Below are positions 34,667-43,174 of a DNA stretch of 64,000 nt, one piece after another. The position numbers and the translations under genes were made by a program. The notes under the pieces were generated by a model. The model did not search any database, had not been told where the DNA came from, and saw only the letters and a program-made list of their open reading frames with translations. Numbering within the stretch: position 1 is the stretch's first letter; every line of letters begins with the position of its first letter. Location: contig NZ_JASHJL010000022.1 in NCBI RefSeq assembly GCF_030733205.1, forward strand, positions 22,219-86,218, read 5' to 3'. This stretch comes from Mameliella sp. MMSF_3455 (GTDB lineage Bacteria > Pseudomonadota > Alphaproteobacteria > Rhodobacterales > Rhodobacteraceae).

Positions 34667-36007
34667 CTATTCGTGCCTCGCGCGCCATTCCTTGTAACGC
34701 AGTACAGCGTTGGCGCCGATCTGCTGGAAAGGCTGCGGCGGGAGGCGTCCGGGCCGCGCCTCGGCAGTAAAATGACGGGTGATGGCGCTTTCGACACCGC
34801 AGGCCAGTTCCGCCGCGCCGATCCCTGTCAATGTGCCGCGCGCGGTGCCCAACCCGTTCTGCACGCAGCCCGAGAACAGCCCCTCATCCAGCCTGCGCAT
34901 GACCGAGACTCCGTTGAGCGTCAGGCAGAGGTGTCCGGCCCAGGAGTATTCCATCCTCATGCCGCGCAGTTGCGGGAAACGGTCGTCAAACTTGCGCTGC
35001 ATGACCCGCGACGCCCGCGCAACGTGGCCCGCACCGATCCGGCGCCCCGGCGCCAGCGTGGCGCAGGTGCGCGTAACGATGCGGTTGCCGCCTTGTCCGG
35101 TGTCGATGCGGCGCACGGTGGTGCCCATCGGGTCCGAGGGCGTGATGCCCCATCGGCTTTGCCCGCCCAGACTCCTCAGCGCCTCGGCGTCCAGTTCCGG
35201 CGTCATTACTGCGTAGAGGAATAGTTGCATCAGCCGCCCTTTCTCGAAACCGAAGCTTTCGAGATGGCCGTTGACGGTCAGGATCACGCGGCCCGCGCTG
35301 ACCGCGCCACCCGGAGTGTCGAGGCGCCAGGCTGCGCCTTCGCGCGCCAGCGCCTTGACCGGGCTTTGTTCGTGGAGCGTCACGCCAGCGCGCGACAGCC
35401 CGGCGGCCAACCCGCGGATATAGCCCGCGGGCTGCAGCATGACCGTGCCGGGCGTATACAGTCCCGACCGGTAGTGCGCAGAGCCGGTGAGATCCCGCAT
35501 GTCCTGCGCGTCGAGCATTTCGGAGCTTTCGCCCAGAGTTTCCAGGTGCGCGGCATAGCTGCGGTTGTGCGCCTGGGCTGTGTCACTGGCCGCGCCGTTC
35601 ACTTTGCCCGCGCGGTCAAAGTAGTTCCGGTCGATGCCATAGTCTTCCACCGCGGCGCCGGCGAAACCGATGGCCTGCCGGTTCAAGTCGATCATCGCCC
35701 GGTCGTCCCCGGCCCCTGCATAATCTTCCGATGTCAGTTCATGTGGCAAATCGATCATGAAGCCCGAATTGCGCCCGGCAGAGCCTTCGGCGATACGCCC
35801 CGCCTCCAGCACGACAATGCGCGCCCCCGGGTCGATCTGCTGCAGCCGCCGGGCCGCCGACAGTCCGGCAAAGCCCGCGCCAACGACGACCACGTCGGCG
35901 GTCTTCGCACGCTCTAGCGGCGCGTAGGTCGGCGCGGGACCAAGGATCGCGTTCCAGGCCGCCGGCCCGGGAAGGGCCGGCAGGCGGGTGACACTGCGTC
36001 GGATCAA
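34667..36007 (-). CDS. FAD-dependent amine/D-amino-acid oxidoreductase (DAO family, PuuB-like)
   Basis: 446 residues. The FAD motif VVVVGAGFAGLSAARRLQ at residues 39-56 follows a short N-terminal extension (GPAAWNAILGP) that is typical of gamma-glutamylputrescine oxidase-like proteins; GSAGRNSGFMIDLPHEL is the second flavin contact. The start overlaps the aldehyde dehydrogenase stop by 4 bases. The operon (GntR, DapA-like, aldehyde dehydrogenase, oxidase) would turn an amine or imino acid into an aldehyde or keto acid. Candidates are D-hydroxyproline, an N-methylated proline or a gamma-glutamyl amine. Confidence 0.75.
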   Translation of the reverse strand: MIRRSVTRLPALPGPAAWNAILGPAPTYAPLERAKTADVVVVGAGFAGLSAARRLQQIDPGARIVVLEAGRIAEGSAGRNSGFMIDLPHELTSEDYAGAGDDRAMIDLNRQAIGFAGAAVEDYGIDRNYFDRAGKVNGAASDTAQAHNRSYAAHLETLGESSEMLDAQDMRDLTGSAHYRSGLYTPGTVMLQPAGYIRGLAAGLSRAGVTLHEQSPVKALAREGAAWRLDTPGGAVSAGRVILTVNGHLESFGFEKGRLMQLFLYAVMTPELDAEALRSLGGQSRWGITPSDPMGTTVRRIDTGQGGNRIVTRTCATLAPGRRIGAGHVARASRVMQRKFDDRFPQLRGMRMEYSWAGHLCLTLNGVSVMRRLDEGLFSGCVQNGLGTARGTLTGIGAAELACGVESAITRHFTAEARPGRLPPQPFQQIGANAVLRYKEWRARHE

Positions 36008-37500
36008 TTCACCGCCTCATCCGCATCATCGGAAAGGTCGATCCAGATGGTCTTGAGCTGGGTGTATTGGTCATGGGCGTGGATGCCGTTATCGCGTCCG
36101 CCAAAGCCCGAGGCTTTGAACCCGCCGAACGGTGTCGCGCTGTCGCCCTCGCCAAAGCTGTTGACGGTCACGGTCCCCGCCCGCAGGGCCCGCGCGCCAC
36201 GGATCGCCCGCTTGACGTTGGCGGTAAAGATCGAGGCGGCGAGGCCGTATTCCGTGTCATTGGCCATAGCGATCGCCTCGTCGAAGCTGTCCACAGTCAG
36301 CACCGACAGAACCGGACCAAATATCTCTTCCCGAGCCTGGAGCGCGTCCGGAGCGACCTCGAGGATCGTCGGCTCGACAAAGCCGTTCTCGGCCTTGCCG
36401 CCCATCACCACCTTCGGACCCTTGCCCAGGTAAGACCGAACCTTGTCGAAATGCGCCGGGGAGACAAGCGCGCCGACCCGGTTCACCGGGTCGAGAGGAT
36501 CGCCCATCGGCCATTCCCGGGCATGGGCTTTGATCCGTTCCAAAAGCGCGTCCTTGACGCCCTTCTGCACGATCAGGCGCGAGGAGGCGGAACAGTTCTC
36601 GCCCATGTTCCAGAAAGCGCCATTAACCACATGCGCCGCGATCCGATCCAGGTTCTCGGCATCCTCCAGCACGACAGCGGGGTTCTTGCCCCCCATTTCC
36701 AGCGTGACTTCCTTGAGGTTCGACTCTGCCGCGTAGCGCAGGAACCGCCTCCCGGTCTCGGTCGACCCGGTAAAACTGACCGCATCCACGTCCATGTGAC
36801 GGCCCAGCGGTTCGCCCACCTCGGGCCCCGCCCCCGGCAGCACGTTGAACACCCCCGCAGGCACACCCGCCTCCATCGCCAGTTCGGCAACGCGCAACGC
36901 GGTCAACGAGGTCTCTTCGGCCGGTTTCACGATCACCGAACAACCCGCCGCAAGCGCCGGGCCGATCTTCCACGCCAGCATCAGCAGCGGAAAGTTCCAG
37001 GGCAGCACGAGGCCGACGACCCCCACGGGTTCACGCACGACCATCGCGATGTGATCGTCCGAAGCGGGTGAGACATGATCATAGATCTTGTCGATCAGTT
37101 CCGCGTGCCATGTCAGGCAGTGTATCGTTTCGGGCACGTCCACTGTCTCGCAGTCGAAGATCGTCTTGCCACTGTCGAGACTTTCGATCACCGCCAGCTC
37201 GCGCGCGTTGCGCTTCATCTGCTTGGCGAGCCGGATCAGCACCTCCTTGCGCTGACCGGGATGCAGACGCGACCAGCGGCCATCCTCGAAGGCGTCGCGC
37301 GCCTTCCGGGCGGCGAAATCCACATCTTCCGGGCCGCAGGCCGCAACCTTCGCCAGCACCTCGCCCGTTGCCGGGTTCGTGCTGTCAAAGGTCTTGCCCG
37401 ATTGCGCGGGACGAAAGCTGCCGTCGACGAAAGCCTGGGTCGGCAGGGTCAGCCCGGCTGCGATGGCCTTGTATTCCTCACGGGTCAAAAGATCACTCAT
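36004..37500 (-). CDS. NAD-dependent aldehyde dehydrogenase (PuuC/betaine-aldehyde type)
   Basis: 498 residues. Cofactor and catalytic motifs are complete: VLPWNFPLLMLAWK, VIVKPAEETSL, SFTGSTETGRRF, catalytic Glu in VTLEMGGKNPAV, nucleophile Cys in WNMGENCSASSRL, and EEIFGPVLSV. The sequence is nearest in style to gamma-glutamyl-gamma-aminobutyraldehyde and betaine-aldehyde dehydrogenases. It overlaps both neighbours by 4 bases, so it works in the same pathway as the DapA-like lyase and the FAD oxidase. Alpha-ketoglutarate semialdehyde, the end product of hydroxyproline breakdown, is a plausible substrate from the context. Confidence 0.82.
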   Translation of the reverse strand: MSDLLTREEYKAIAAGLTLPTQAFVDGSFRPAQSGKTFDSTNPATGEVLAKVAACGPEDVDFAARKARDAFEDGRWSRLHPGQRKEVLIRLAKQMKRNARELAVIESLDSGKTIFDCETVDVPETIHCLTWHAELIDKIYDHVSPASDDHIAMVVREPVGVVGLVLPWNFPLLMLAWKIGPALAAGCSVIVKPAEETSLTALRVAELAMEAGVPAGVFNVLPGAGPEVGEPLGRHMDVDAVSFTGSTETGRRFLRYAAESNLKEVTLEMGGKNPAVVLEDAENLDRIAAHVVNGAFWNMGENCSASSRLIVQKGVKDALLERIKAHAREWPMGDPLDPVNRVGALVSPAHFDKVRSYLGKGPKVVMGGKAENGFVEPTILEVAPDALQAREEIFGPVLSVLTVDSFDEAIAMANDTEYGLAASIFTANVKRAIRGARALRAGTVTVNSFGEGDSATPFGGFKASGFGGRDNGIHAHDQYTQLKTIWIDLSDDADEAVN

Positions 37501-38420
37501 TCTGCTGCCTCCGCCTGCGTTTCGGCCTCGATCTCGGCCACGGTACGTTTCAGGACGCGCACCACCTGTTCCAACTGCCGCTTGTTATCCTTGTTGAGCG
37601 GCCGCAGCGGAGGTCGCGGCGGACCGGCGTACTGGCCCATCATCTCGCAGCCGTGTTTCACGCACTGAATGAACTTGCCGCCCTGTTCCAGCACCCGCAT
37701 CAGGGGCATCATCGCCGACATGATCCGGCGGCCCTTGTCGAAGTCGCCTTCGACCCGGCAGGCCCGCCACAGCGCGATGTGTTCCTGCGGCAGGAAATTC
37801 GACCCGGCGCAGACCCAGCTGGTCGCGCCCCAAGCAAAGAACTCCAGCGCCTGGTCATCCATGCCGCAGGACATCTGGATATGCGGGTAGTCGCGCGCCA
37901 GAAGGTGCACACGGTTGATGTCGCCCGAGCTTTCCTTGATCGCGCAGAAATTTCGGCTGCGGCCCACCCGGTCGAGGAATTCCTCGCCCATGTCGATGCC
38001 CATGCGGCCCGGGTAGTTGTACAGCATGATCGGCAGATCCGCCGCTCGGTCAACGGCCAAGGCGTTCAGCGCATTCTCGCGCTCGGTCGGGACTGCGTAG
38101 GGCGGCGAACCGACAAGCAGGGCATCCGCCCCGATCCGGGCCGCGTGTTCCGCCATCGCAACCGAGTCCTCCAGCCGTATCGCCACGGTGCCGACGATCA
38201 GCGGAACGCGGCCCCCGATCACCTCCCTCGCAAAGCTCGCGATCTCCTGCCGCTCTGTCAGGGTCTGAGCATAGTATTCCCCCGTTGAACCGCCATTGAT
38301 GAGACCATGCACGCCGGAGGCAATCAGGTATTCGATCTGGGCGGCCAACGCCTCCCGGTCGATGCTGCCATCCTCGCGATGCGGCGTGATGACAGGCGTA
38401 TAGATGCCGTCGAACTTCAT
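37497..38420 (-). CDS. DapA-family lyase/deaminase (dihydrodipicolinate synthase superfamily)
   Basis: 307 residues forming a class I aldolase-like barrel. The pyruvyl-binding GGSTGEYYAQT, the catalytic Tyr in LYNYPGRMG and the Schiff-base Lys in FCAIKESSGDINR are all there. Catabolic members include 1-pyrroline-4-hydroxy-2-carboxylate deaminase and various 2-keto-3-deoxy acid aldolases. Between an aldehyde dehydrogenase and a GntR regulator, and with an FAD oxidase in the operon, the deaminase of hydroxyproline breakdown is an attractive but unproven fit; a biosynthetic DapA role is unlikely. Confidence 0.78.
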   Translation of the reverse strand: MKFDGIYTPVITPHREDGSIDREALAAQIEYLIASGVHGLINGGSTGEYYAQTLTERQEIASFAREVIGGRVPLIVGTVAIRLEDSVAMAEHAARIGADALLVGSPPYAVPTERENALNALAVDRAADLPIMLYNYPGRMGIDMGEEFLDRVGRSRNFCAIKESSGDINRVHLLARDYPHIQMSCGMDDQALEFFAWGATSWVCAGSNFLPQEHIALWRACRVEGDFDKGRRIMSAMMPLMRVLEQGGKFIQCVKHGCEMMGQYAGPPRPPLRPLNKDNKRQLEQVVRVLKRTVAEIEAETQAEAAE

Positions 38421-39139
38421 TTTGCTCCTTTCCGCATCCCTGCGCCCGGCGCGGGGCCAAGCGGGATCTGCATTCCCATAGGCGTGACAAAGCTTTCGAT
38501 CTCCGCCCGCGACAGTTCCCAGTGGTCCAGCGCAAGCTGGCCCGCCCCCTCGGCATCGCCCTGCTCGATCAGGGCGATGAACTGGTCGTGCTGATCCGCA
38601 GCGACGCTGCGCTGTTCGGCCATCGCGCGGTTGCGCGGGTTGTAGAAGGACATGCCGATCCGCGTGTGGTCGATCAGCAGGCGCCGCAGACTGGGCGTCA
38701 GGAACTCGTTGTCGGCCATCTCGCCGATGATGGCGTGAAAGCGCTGGTTCATCAGCGCGCGTTCTGCGGTGTCGCCATCGCGGATCGCCTTGCGAAAGAG
38801 CGTCTGCGCGTCCTTCAGCTGCATCACCTGCGCCTCGGTCGCGTTCTCGGCCGCAAGCCGTGTCACCGCCGCATAGAGCATCGGCGCCGCCATGAAGAAG
38901 TTGCGCATCGTCTTGTGCGTCATCGGCGCAACCTGCGCGCCCCGGTTCTTGTGCAGGACGACATAGCCCTCACCCGCAAGTTGGTTCAGCGCCTCACGCA
39001 GCGGCGGACGCGAGATGTCATAGGCCCGCGACAGTTCCGCCTCGTCCAGGTAGCTGCCAGGTTCGAAGGCCTGCGTCAGGATCCTGCGCCGCACGTCCTC
39101 GACGCACCGGGCCTTCTTGCTGATCGCCTCCTCGCTCAT
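38417..39139 (-). CDS. GntR-family (FCD) regulator of the oxidase-dehydrogenase-lyase operon
   Basis: 240 residues from ATG 39139, which has GGAG upstream. The winged helix has EAELSRAYDISRPPLREALN; the C-terminal all-helical FCD effector domain contains MNQRFHAIIGEMADNEFL and ADQHDQFIALIEQGD. First gene of the leftward operon, overlapping the DapA-like gene by 4 bases, so it is probably autoregulatory. Divergent from a second GlxA regulator 199 bases away. Confidence 0.85.
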   Translation of the reverse strand: MSEEAISKKARCVEDVRRRILTQAFEPGSYLDEAELSRAYDISRPPLREALNQLAGEGYVVLHKNRGAQVAPMTHKTMRNFFMAAPMLYAAVTRLAAENATEAQVMQLKDAQTLFRKAIRDGDTAERALMNQRFHAIIGEMADNEFLTPSLRRLLIDHTRIGMSFYNPRNRAMAEQRSVAADQHDQFIALIEQGDAEGAGQLALDHWELSRAEIESFVTPMGMQIPLGPAPGAGMRKGAK

Positions 39140-39338
39140 GCCTTCAACTCCGTTCCGGTCCACTCGGGCGCTTGCCGTGTCGACACCCCTTGCCGTTCGC
39201 CTACCCTTGAAAATACAACTTGTCTACAATAAAAATCCATGACAGCAGACAAGCGGCGGATCATCATCGCATCACGCGACGATCTGCCGATCCCATGCGC
39301 CACTGGCCGTCCGGCCCTGCGAGAAAGCACCAAGGGGA

Positions 39339-40292
39339 ATGACCCAGACCCAGCACATCGTCTTCGCCCTGGTCGAAGATTTCACGCATATCGCCTTTGC
39401 CTGCGCCGTGGATCCGTTGCGGATCGCGAACCTGATTTCCGGTCGGCCCTTGTATCGCTGGACCTATGCCTCTCTCGACGGACAGAACGCGTGCAGCTCG
39501 GACGGAACGCAGATCGCGGTACACCACGGGTTCGACGACCTGCCCCAGTGCGACCGCCTTTTCGTTCTGTCAGGTATCGGGATGCAGGCGCAGGATCACA
39601 CTGCCCTGCTGACAGCGCTGCGCCGCAAGGATCGCCTCACCCGGACACGGATCGGCGCACTTTGTTCCGGCAGTTGGGTACTGGCCAAAGGCGGCTTCCT
39701 GAACGGGCGCGATGCCGCGATCCACTGGGAATATCACGACAGCTTCATGGAGAAGTTCCCCGAGGTGAACCTGTTGCGCAATGTCTTTGTCGCCGATGCA
39801 AAGCACCCCACGGCCTCTGGCGGGACCGCCACGGCAGACCTGATGCTGCACCTGATCGCAGAGGACCACGGTCAGGATCTCTCGGTCGCGGTGGCGGATC
39901 AGATGGTCTACAACGCCGTGCGCGAAGCAACCGCCGCACAGAAGGTCTCGCTCCAGTCGCGCAGCGGCATGCGTAACCCACATCTTGCCGCCGCCATCAC
40001 CCGGATGCGAGATCACCTCGACAGCCCGATTTCACCCACGATCATCGCGCAGGACCTTGGAATCTCGACCCGGCAACTCGAACGGCTCTTCGGCAAATAC
40101 CTGAACGCCTCGCCGAAAAAATACTACATGGAGATGCGGTTGGAACGGGCGCGGCACCTCCTGGTCCAGACCGAGATGTCGATCCTCGATGTTGCCCTTG
40201 CCTGCGGTTTCGAAAGCCCCGGCCATTTTGCGCGGGTTTACCGGACCGCCTACGGCGTGACGCCCATGATGCAGCGCGGGCGGCTGTCATAG
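39339..40292 (+). CDS. GlxA-family AraC-type transcriptional regulator 2
   Basis: 317 residues. DJ-1/PfpI-like domain with Cys109 in IGALCSGSWVLA, then AraC helix-turn-helix at residues about 220-310 (SPTIIAQDLGISTRQLERLF; ILDVALACGFESPGHFARVY). It is divergent from the GntR-led operon, whose promoter it may activate, for example in response to the amino or imino acid used there. Related to but clearly different from the regulators at 29406-30458 and 51434-52423. Confidence 0.85.
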   Translation: MTQTQHIVFALVEDFTHIAFACAVDPLRIANLISGRPLYRWTYASLDGQNACSSDGTQIAVHHGFDDLPQCDRLFVLSGIGMQAQDHTALLTALRRKDRLTRTRIGALCSGSWVLAKGGFLNGRDAAIHWEYHDSFMEKFPEVNLLRNVFVADAKHPTASGGTATADLMLHLIAEDHGQDLSVAVADQMVYNAVREATAAQKVSLQSRSGMRNPHLAAAITRMRDHLDSPISPTIIAQDLGISTRQLERLFGKYLNASPKKYYMEMRLERARHLLVQTEMSILDVALACGFESPGHFARVYRTAYGVTPMMQRGRLS

Positions 40293-40930
40293 ATCGCCGA
40301 GGGCCCTGCGTCATTGATTCTCGGGCGACCGCCGGGCGGCCAGCAATCCACTTACGTCAGCACACCGCACAACCATTGGCGGCGGGAAAGCCCACGTTTA
40401 AAGCAGAACGCCCGCGATCCGAGCACAAATGGAGCGCTTGAACCTGGCCTTATGCCGATGGACGGCTTCAAGCCGCCAAACCCCTGAATTTCGGCTCAAC
40501 TTCGGCAACCAATGGGCTGTTCCATCTCAGATTCCGCTTGTGACGGGCCGGAACGATGGCCTGCCATACGGCCCAAGGCGCTCAGCGAATGGACCAATTT
40601 TGCAGCAGACGCCAGCAGCGCTGACAAATCAGGCAAAAACCCATAAGTATCTAATTTAAAGTACTAAAATACAGACACCGCACATCGTGCACCCGCAAAT
40701 TTCGGCACCACTCCCATCGCTCGTTAGAAAAATTGTTTCTCTTGAGTGAATGTTTTGTTTGAAAAGTGCCAATTTTTCGTCATCATAACCGCAGGTCCAT
40801 TCAACCGCGAATGTGGTTCAAAATGGTTACCAGCTCGCTGGCATTGGTCTTCCGTTGCGTTTTTCGGTGTCAGCCAAGTGAGCCGGCCAAGAAAGACCGG
40901 AACAAGACAAAGTCCAAGAGGGAAGACGAA
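40293..40930. promoter_or_regulatory. 638-base gap between glxA2 and amt1; AT-rich promoter part
   Basis: No credible gene is visible. The last 300 bases are markedly AT-richer than the surroundings (for example 40645-40672 and 40726-40790), as expected for a strong promoter with an upstream control region. It holds TTCTC-TTGA-GTGAA at 40737-40750, one of several similar elements found in front of the methylamine operons. GAGGGAAGACG directly before ATG 40931 is the ribosome site. Confidence 0.45.
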
Positions 40931-42304
40931 ATGTCACTCGACGTAAGCACAATATACGCCGAACAAGTCACACTGAATTCACTGGTCCAGAACCTCCTTT
41001 ACGGCTCTGGCACCGTGGGGGCGATCCTGGTCGTCGTGGGGCTGTTGCTGATCGACGCGGGCACCGCCCGCCGCAAGAGCCTTTTCAACTCTACAATCGA
41101 GAAGACGCTGGGCTTTTTCCTCGGCTTCGCGACCTATTACGTCATCGGCTTCGGCTTTTGGGCGGCGCAGTATTACATCATGGAAGGCGCGACCATGATG
41201 GACAGCATCAAGGACTGGTGGCTGGGCGGCGGCCTGACCAATGTTCACGCCCACGCGCTGGACCCTGCGGTTTTCCCCGGTCTGAACACCTTCCAGATCT
41301 TCATCTTCTTCCTCGCGGTCTTTGCGGGCATCATCAACATCCTGTTCCACTTCTCTGTGTCCGAACGGATGAAGCCTGCGGCCTATTATATCGTCTGTGT
41401 GGTCGCGGCGGTCGTGTCGTCGATCCTCAGCTGGGCCACCTGGGGGTCGGTCGGTCCGCTGACCAACGCGGGTTTCCACGACTTCTTTGGCGTTGGTTTT
41501 GTCTACATGTTCCCGGCAGGCATGGCGCTGGTCTTTACCCCGATGCTGGGCAAGCGCCCGGGCATGATGGAACCGCATGCTCGCGTGTCGGCCTACCTTG
41601 CGCCCAGCATCGGCCTCTGCGCGCCCGGCCTGCTGCTGATCTTTGCCGGTCTGCCGATGGTCATCCTGTCGTGCCTGTTCTTCTTCGATCCCGAAGCCCT
41701 GGCGGTCAGCGTGACGATGGCGGAAACCAGCGTCGGCGTGGCCCTGAACAACTACGCCCTTGTCTGGGCAGGCGGCGCCATCACCGGCATGCTGCTGGCC
41801 TACAAGTCGGGCAACTATGCCTACACGCTGCTGGGTCCGCTTGCCGGGTATGTCGCAGGCGCCTCGGGCTTTGACGTCTACATGCCCTGGCAGGCCTTTG
41901 TCCTGGGCCTTGTTGCACCATTTGCATCCTACATCGTCTACGAGTTCACGCTGAAGCGCGGCATCGACGAGCACAAGCTGTTCCCGCTGTTCATCGGCGC
42001 GGGCATCACCGGCATGGTTGCGCTTGGCCTCTTCAAGGCGGGCACCCCGCGCGGTGGTTACCTGGGCATCGAGGAAGGCGCATATGCCTTCCAGCACGGT
42101 GAAATCTCGCTGATCATGCAACTCGCCGGCATCGTGGTCTGCCTAGGCACCGGGGTAGTGACCGCCCTGGTCCTGTCCGTGATCCTCAAGGCCACCGTGG
42201 GCCTGCGGGTCGACGACGACGACCAGATCGACGGGCTGGACAAGGTCTACTGGGACCTCGAACCGGATGTCACCACCCACGCGGACAACGTCCCGCGCAG
42301 CTGA
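40931..42304 (+). CDS. Divergent Amt/Mep/Rh-family transporter lacking both twin histidines (amt1)
   Basis: 457 residues with about 11 hydrophobic helices and the Amt fold pattern, for example TLLGPLAGYVAGASGFDVYMPWQAF. The two pore histidines that define ammonium transporters are absent: the first block reads GFHDFFGVGFVYMFPAG (Tyr192 in the His place) and the second GIDEHKLFPLFIGAGITGM (Phe354 in the His place). The other Amt in this window keeps both. Position among trimethylamine/methylamine genes suggests a methylated-amine or altered ammonium cargo, or a sensor. A terminator follows the stop. The substrate is inference. Confidence 0.75.
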   Translation: MSLDVSTIYAEQVTLNSLVQNLLYGSGTVGAILVVVGLLLIDAGTARRKSLFNSTIEKTLGFFLGFATYYVIGFGFWAAQYYIMEGATMMDSIKDWWLGGGLTNVHAHALDPAVFPGLNTFQIFIFFLAVFAGIINILFHFSVSERMKPAAYYIVCVVAAVVSSILSWATWGSVGPLTNAGFHDFFGVGFVYMFPAGMALVFTPMLGKRPGMMEPHARVSAYLAPSIGLCAPGLLLIFAGLPMVILSCLFFFDPEALAVSVTMAETSVGVALNNYALVWAGGAITGMLLAYKSGNYAYTLLGPLAGYVAGASGFDVYMPWQAFVLGLVAPFASYIVYEFTLKRGIDEHKLFPLFIGAGITGMVALGLFKAGTPRGGYLGIEEGAYAFQHGEISLIMQLAGIVVCLGTGVVTALVLSVILKATVGLRVDDDDQIDGLDKVYWDLEPDVTTHADNVPRS

Positions 42305-42320
42305 CGCCAAGCCCCCAAGG

Positions 42321-42353
42321 AAAGGCCCCGGACGTCGCGCCGGGGCCTTTTTG
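42321..42353 (+). terminator. Rho-independent terminator after amt1
   Basis: AAAGGCCCCGG (42321-42331) pairs perfectly with CCGGGGCCTTT (42340-42350) and is followed by further T residues. It isolates amt1 from the downstream GntR gene. Confidence 0.88.
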
Positions 42354-42436
42354 CATTCGACGCAGCTTGTGGCGGGTTGAACCCATGTCATACCATGCTG
42401 CACAAGCACAGCCGGACAGCCCTTACGGACATTCAG

Positions 42437-43156
42437 ATGCCGAACACGAAAAATGCCGACATAGCCCCCGACCACGCCATCGGGGAAACCGTGCGCATCG
42501 TTGTCGACAAGCTGTTGGTCCGGATCCAGTCAGGCGAATACCCCCCTGACTCGCGCCTGCCCAGCGAGCGTGCCCTCGCGGCGGAACTGGGAGTGTCGCG
42601 CAACACCGTACGCGAGGCGCTGGACGTCCTAGAAAGCCGCGAGTTGATCCGTCGCCGGCAGGGCAGCGGCAGTTTCGTGACATACCAGTCGCACCGGACA
42701 GAGGCCCCGATGCCCGGATCGGTCGGCGAACGCACCAGCCCGCTGGATCACCTCATCGTCAGGTCGATCATCGAGCCGGAAATGACCCGCATGGCGGTGA
42801 TGAACATGACCCCCAAGGATCTCGACGGACTGGCGCAGGTCGTGGCCCAGATCGAGACCGTGCGCACCGATCTGAATGAGTTCATCCGCTGCGAGGAGGA
42901 GTTCTATCGTTCCATCGCACGGGCCACGCGCAACCCCTTGCTGGAAGCCTGCTACGAGCTGACCATCGAGGTCTGCCGCCAGAGTTTCCGAACTGCCTTG
43001 ATGCGCAAGCACCTCACGCCCGGGCGTATCCAAAGCTACCAGGCGCGGTTCAACTCTCTGTTCAACGCCATTGCGACGCGCGATGTCGAGGCGGCCGTCG
43101 AGATCACGAAACTGCACCTCGTAGAAGAACAAAAACTGTTCCTGCACGACGGCTGA
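42437..43156 (+). CDS. GntR/FadR-family regulator near the trimethylamine genes
   Basis: 239 residues from ATG 42437; upstream ATGs at 42377 or 42395 are possible. The winged helix is complete (LPSERALAAELGVSRNTVRE; LESRELIRRRQGSGSFV) and an FCD-type effector domain follows (CEEEFYRSIARATRNPLLEA). It lies between amt1 and the convergent ligand-binding protein gene, so it may govern amt1, the binding protein or tmm. Ligand unknown. Confidence 0.83.
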   Translation: MPNTKNADIAPDHAIGETVRIVVDKLLVRIQSGEYPPDSRLPSERALAAELGVSRNTVREALDVLESRELIRRRQGSGSFVTYQSHRTEAPMPGSVGERTSPLDHLIVRSIIEPEMTRMAVMNMTPKDLDGLAQVVAQIETVRTDLNEFIRCEEEFYRSIARATRNPLLEACYELTIEVCRQSFRTALMRKHLTPGRIQSYQARFNSLFNAIATRDVEAAVEITKLHLVEEQKLFLHDG

Positions 43157-43174
43157 TCGCGGCGCCCCGCCCCG

